From positions 1-64,000 of the forward strand of contig JAEUHH010000098.1 in NCBI GenBank assembly GCA_016795505.1: a stretch of DNA of 64,000 nt. The letters are read 5' to 3'. Below the pieces are notes generated by a model that saw nothing but the letters and a program-made list of their open reading frames with translations, made no database searches and was not told the DNA's origin. A program made the position numbers and the translations under genes. This document shows, one piece after another, positions 61,046 to 64,000 of the stretch. Every line of letters begins with the position of its first letter. The stretch's first letter is position 1. The stretch is from Verrucomicrobiales bacterium. GTDB taxonomy: Bacteria; Verrucomicrobiota; Verrucomicrobiia; Verrucomicrobiales; DEV007.

Positions 61046-61896
61046 GCCTGCTGGATCGTGTGTGGTCTTGGGTTTCCGATCCAGGACCACTGATCAGAGG
61101 TCGCTTGGGGTGGGCGGAATGGCTGCGGCTTCCGAGTCTGGAGCAGCTTTAAGATACCCCGCGTCATCGAGTGGGGGCTTTCCCGCAGATTCACGCTGGC
61201 CCGCAGAACCATCGTCCCAGAGGACTATCTGGAAGTTTTCCTGAATCGGTGGGCAAAAGCCTGACTCACCAAAAGGGATGACGTCGAGAAACTCTCGTGG
61301 ATCACTCCCCATTGCGACGCCCGTTTCCCTGTTGCTCCATTTTACCATTCGCGTCATTCGTTTCATTCCTTTCCATTCGCGTTAGACCATTCCGGCGAGG
61401 CTCCGCCTCCCTTGTTCCTTGCCGTCCCGCGACCACCAATCGCCGAAACAAAGCGCCAACGGCCCGTCGCATACCAGCCCAGGGCAACGCTCTGGGAACC
61501 GGAGTCAGGGCATGTGGCGCGCCTTGAAGGGGCGCCGCATCCATCGCCGGCAGAGATGCCGGCGCTCCCAGGCTCGGCCAATGGCGGCGGGTGGTGGGGA
61601 AGGGTGCCATTTTCTTGGCAATGCCTCCCTGAGTGAGAAAGGCTGGGAGACTCAGCCCCGATGATTTCACCCTCCATGATTTTGCCCTCCTTGGTGCTGC
61701 CCCGATGCAACCGGCCTCAATCGGAGTCGGCACCCTCCCCGGTGAAAAAAGGGGTGCCGAGACCGCACGACTGCCATCACCCCGGGGCTGCTTTGGGATT
61801 GCGGCGGCGGCTGGAGATGGGCATACTCCATGGCAGTGCCGAAATGAAAGGGAATCGATTGCTCATTCCGGCGAAACAACGACCTCTCCACAAAAC
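61046..61896. other. Gene-poor stretch with several hairpin repeats
   Basis: No convincing gene. Holds a 37-bp repeat at 61347-61383 (inverted copy at 63396-63432), a hairpin CCCAG..CTGGG around 61478-61496, a 21-bp palindrome GGCGC-CCTT-AAGG-GCGCC around 61516-61536 and CGCCGGCA..TGCCGGCG at 61545-61564. An 80-codon minus-strand frame (about 61094-61312) has no recognised domain. Confidence 0.55.
61347..61383. repeat. 37-bp repeat, left copy (CATTCGCGTCATTCG type)
   Basis: ATTCGCGTCATTCGTTTCAT followed by TCCTTTCCATTCGCGTT; the reverse complement occurs at 63396-63432 with one mismatch. Confidence 0.8.
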
Positions 61897-63189
61897 ATGA
61901 AAGCCAGACACCTGATGGGATTGCTATTCGGATTCGCCCTGGGGACTGCGATGGCCCAGGGCGATCTGTTGGAATGGACCAACCGGAAGGGGCAGACGAT
62001 GTCGGCCCGGTTCGTGAAGTTCGAGGGCGGGGTGGTGACGTTTCAAAAGCCGGACGGGCAGATCTTCACCTATCCGGCGGCGGATCTGGATCTCAACAGT
62101 CAGGCGCGGCTGGCCGGGCTGATGAAGAACCCGGTGGCGACGGCGATGCCGCCCGCCTACCGGTCGCGGTGTTCGGCCGAGGCGCGGGCGCAGGCGTTCG
62201 CCGACGGGGGTGGCGTAGCGGAGGAGGAAGCGGCGCTGGAGCGGGCGCTGACATGGCTGGCCACGAGGCAGAATGCCGACGGGTCCTTTGGCGATGAATT
62301 TCACTCGGCCATGACCGGACTGGCAATGCTGGCGATGCTGGGCCGCTGCGAGATGCCGGGCGGCTCGGCGCTGGGGGAATCCGTGGCCAAAGGGGGCCTC
62401 TATCTCATGGAGACGGCGAAGACGAACCGGGGGCTCATGTGGAATGGGGAGACGGGGTTGCATTTGAGCTACGAGCACGCCATCGCCACGCACGCGTTGG
62501 CGGAACTGCTGGGGATGACCCGCGGGTCGAACCGGGAGGTGCCGGGACTTGAGACCACGGTCAAACGGGCGGCGGAACACATCGTGGACGGTCAGACCCG
62601 GACGGGCGGGTGGTTCTATGGCTACGACTCCAGTCTGGAAGGGGGCGACATGTCGCTGAGCCTCTGGCAGATGGGCGCCCTGCGAGCGGTGCGACGGAGT
62701 GGGATCGACTCGGAAAGAGTGCCGCGGGCGTTGGATCGTGCGGTGTCCTATCTGGGCCGGGCGCAGGATGGTGAAGGTGCCTACAAGTACCGGCTGACGG
62801 ACGACAAGGGCAAGGCGACGCTGACGGGTGGCGCGCTGTATCAACTGCACCGGTGGGGCGAGGGTGGCTCGACCGACTTTGAAAAGGGCATGGTCTATCT
62901 GACGCAGACCTACGCCAATCCGCGACCGGGCTTGTCTCTCTACACGCCGTATTTCAATACCCAGATTTTTCATGTGAAGGGCGGCGATCCCTGGCGGAAC
63001 TACCGCACCCGGTTCATACCCGAATTGCTGGCCAAGCAGAATGGCGACGGATCGTTCATGGAGCCGGTGGGAACGGGAATGATCACGGCGGACAACCAAC
63101 TGATGAATACGGCGTGGGCGGCGCTGATCCTGGAGGTCTATTACCGCGAGCCGGTCGAGCCTGAGAACGGAGGGAGCGGTAGCCGCTGA
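61897..63189 (+). CDS. Exported SHD1-plus-toroid protein (squalene-cyclase-like fold)
   Basis: A 430-residue protein. Signal peptide residues 1-20. Residues about 25-75 (WTNRKGQTMSARFVKFEGGVV, FTYPAADLD) form an SLA1-homology-domain-like beta module. Residues about 105-425 form an alpha-alpha toroid: LTWLATRQNADGSFGDEF, AGLMLYL-type helices, ALDRAVSYLGRAQDGEGAYKY and LLAKQNGDGSF repeats of the QxxDGSW type. No DxDD or DDxxD catalytic motif is visible, so it is not an obvious cyclase; a secreted binding role is possible. Such fusions are frequent in Verrucomicrobiota and Planctomycetota. Flanked by the inverted 37-bp repeats. Confidence 0.8.
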   Translation: MKARHLMGLLFGFALGTAMAQGDLLEWTNRKGQTMSARFVKFEGGVVTFQKPDGQIFTYPAADLDLNSQARLAGLMKNPVATAMPPAYRSRCSAEARAQAFADGGGVAEEEAALERALTWLATRQNADGSFGDEFHSAMTGLAMLAMLGRCEMPGGSALGESVAKGGLYLMETAKTNRGLMWNGETGLHLSYEHAIATHALAELLGMTRGSNREVPGLETTVKRAAEHIVDGQTRTGGWFYGYDSSLEGGDMSLSLWQMGALRAVRRSGIDSERVPRALDRAVSYLGRAQDGEGAYKYRLTDDKGKATLTGGALYQLHRWGEGGSTDFEKGMVYLTQTYANPRPGLSLYTPYFNTQIFHVKGGDPWRNYRTRFIPELLAKQNGDGSFMEPVGTGMITADNQLMNTAWAALILEVYYREPVEPENGGSGSR

Positions 63190-63618
63190 TGGTGGCGGGT
63201 AAGGGCTGAAGGCCGAGCGACTTTTGTCGGGGGGCTGGTGGATATTGGAGCATCGATTGTATCCCGGAGGGACGACGGAAATCAGCCGGGGGTGGACCGA
63301 GTGAAAAATGGGGGAACCCCGGATGGGAATCGCCTCCAAATACCTGCGCCTCGGCAGGGGCGCGAGGCGGATAAAGGGCTCGGCTGGAATGGGTGAACGC
63401 GAATGGAAAGGAATGGAACGAATGACGCGAATCGAATGGGCACGAATGGGATCGAATCGCTCCGCACAGGCTCTGACTGGGGCGTCATCATTGTCCGGTG
63501 CCGCGAGGTTGGCCTCGGACGGGGAGGCGGGGATTGACCCCGCCAGAGTGGCAACTCGAATTTTCCCCGCAATTTCTCATCGCCGAACGGTCCGGTTGGC
63601 GGCACAATACCGGCTGTC
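63190..63618. other. Gene-free stretch with repeats
   Basis: No gene is supported. It contains the right copy of the 37-bp repeat and a run of GAATGG-type words at about 63385-63460. Confidence 0.6.
63396..63432. repeat. 37-bp repeat, right copy (inverted)
   Basis: Inverted relative to 61347-61383, 36 of 37 bases alike, about 2 kb apart, bracketing the toroid gene. Confidence 0.8.
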
Positions 63619-64000
63619 ATGGCCGATACCGAAAAGAAGCAGCCGGAATTTCCCAACCGTTTCCAGAAGCAGACCCTGTGGACGGCGATCACGGCCGTGG
63701 CGGTGGTGGTGATCGCGGCAATCGCGGTGGGGACGGTGATGATGACGAGCTGGGTGCTCGGCTACCTGAACCCCATCCTGGTGCCGGTGGCGGTGGCGGG
63801 CATCCTCGCCTATCTGCTGGAGCCGGTGATCGGCTTCCTGACGCGCCGCGGCATGCAGCGCAAGCCGGCTTTCTATGTGGTCTTCCTCGCCTTCAACGGG
63901 CTGGCGGTCCTACTGGCCTTTCTGGTGATCAAGCCGGCGGTGAGCGAGGGGCGGCATTTCTGGAACCGCTACCTGACGCCGGATGCGGTGGCCGAGGTGG
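63619..64000 (+). CDS. AI-2E family transporter (PerM-like), partial
   Basis: Starts at ATG 63619 and runs past the window end; 127 residues seen. N-terminal MADTEKKQPEFPNRFQKQTL, then two TM helices (AVAVVVIAAIAVGTVMM) and the family pattern YLNPILVPVAVAGILAYLLEPVIGFLTRRGMQRKPA, typical of AI-2E/PerM permeases. Substrate is unknown for most members. Only the first quarter of the protein is present. Confidence 0.8.
   Translation, partial: MADTEKKQPEFPNRFQKQTLWTAITAVAVVVIAAIAVGTVMMTSWVLGYLNPILVPVAVAGILAYLLEPVIGFLTRRGMQRKPAFYVVFLAFNGLAVLLAFLVIKPAVSEGRHFWNRYLTPDAVAEV

Noticed and set aside
61094-61366. A minus-strand 90-codon frame after hppA
   Set aside because: No domain, no ribosome binding site, and its 5' part runs into the 37-bp repeat; kept only as a remark.
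1-64000. tRNA or rRNA genes
   Set aside because: No cloverleaf with TPsiC-like GGTTCGA-containing arms and no rRNA-like sequence was found on reading both strands; a covariance scan could still find a diverged one.

Overview
The window looks like chromosomal DNA of a GC-rich Verrucomicrobiota bacterium (inference). The evidence is a verrucomicrobial-type pseudopilin/secretin locus, a choice-of-anchor K-like domain, a DUF1501 protein, a sulfatase, bactofilins, an SHD1-plus-toroid secreted protein and K+-dependent membrane pyrophosphatase signatures. There is no rRNA, tRNA or CRISPR that I can recognise.

Region 1 (1-4760) is accessory DNA. Positions 67-139 are domains V and VI of a group II intron whose body lies upstream of the window. 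Then come small same-strand genes (DUF1851/Tdi1-like, a 3-TM protein, an unknown, DUF1428, a PD-(D/E)XK-like protein, DUF1398), each preceded by GTTCGGC, GTTGGC or GTTGTGC. Most of the 3' partner boxes are the reverse complement of the box that opens the same cassette, the signature of integron gene cassettes with attC sites. No integrase is in view. The predicted intron end restores an attC R' box, so the intron sits inside an attC. The array is split by a repeat-rich stretch without convincing genes (about 1660-3030) that holds a REPIN-like element, a 21-bp tandem repeat and two palindromic repeat families.

Region 2 (4763-18713) is ordinary chromosome: fatty acid desaturase, sulfotransferase, proC, a UDP-sugar pyrophosphorylase, a small secreted protein, a TlpA-like thioredoxin, an OmpH/Skp protein, an ICMT-like methyltransferase, a sulfatase, an SGNH hydrolase, a hybrid histidine kinase and a response regulator.

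Region 3 (18783-35900) encodes one type IV pilus/type II secretion-like machine. Fifteen minus-strand genes run from a 600-residue prepilin fused to adhesin-like domains, through a PilT-like ATPase, PilM/N/O/P-like assembly proteins, minor pseudopilins, the GspF platform and four pseudopilins to GspE. The secretin is transcribed divergently from a shared AT-rich region. No prepilin peptidase is present.

Region 4 (36028-64000) holds a flavoprotein disulfide reductase, two bactofilins (one with two zinc ribbons), nadA, a CBS protein, an ECF sigma factor divergent from an alpha-2-macroglobulin/pbpC pair, a DUF1501 protein with an adjoining transposase remnant, a phospholipid-synthesis operon (CdsA, acyltransferase, CDP-alcohol transferase), a TIM-barrel epimerase, a DUF1460 protease-like protein, a MauE-like protein, an amidase, hppA, an SHD1-toroid protein and the start of an AI-2E family transporter.

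The most distinctive features are the cassette array with its intron, and a roughly 50-70 bp palindromic repeat (half-site ACCCTGTTTGATCGGA) found at seven loci. One copy lies in frame inside pbpC and others supply the stop codons of neighbouring genes.
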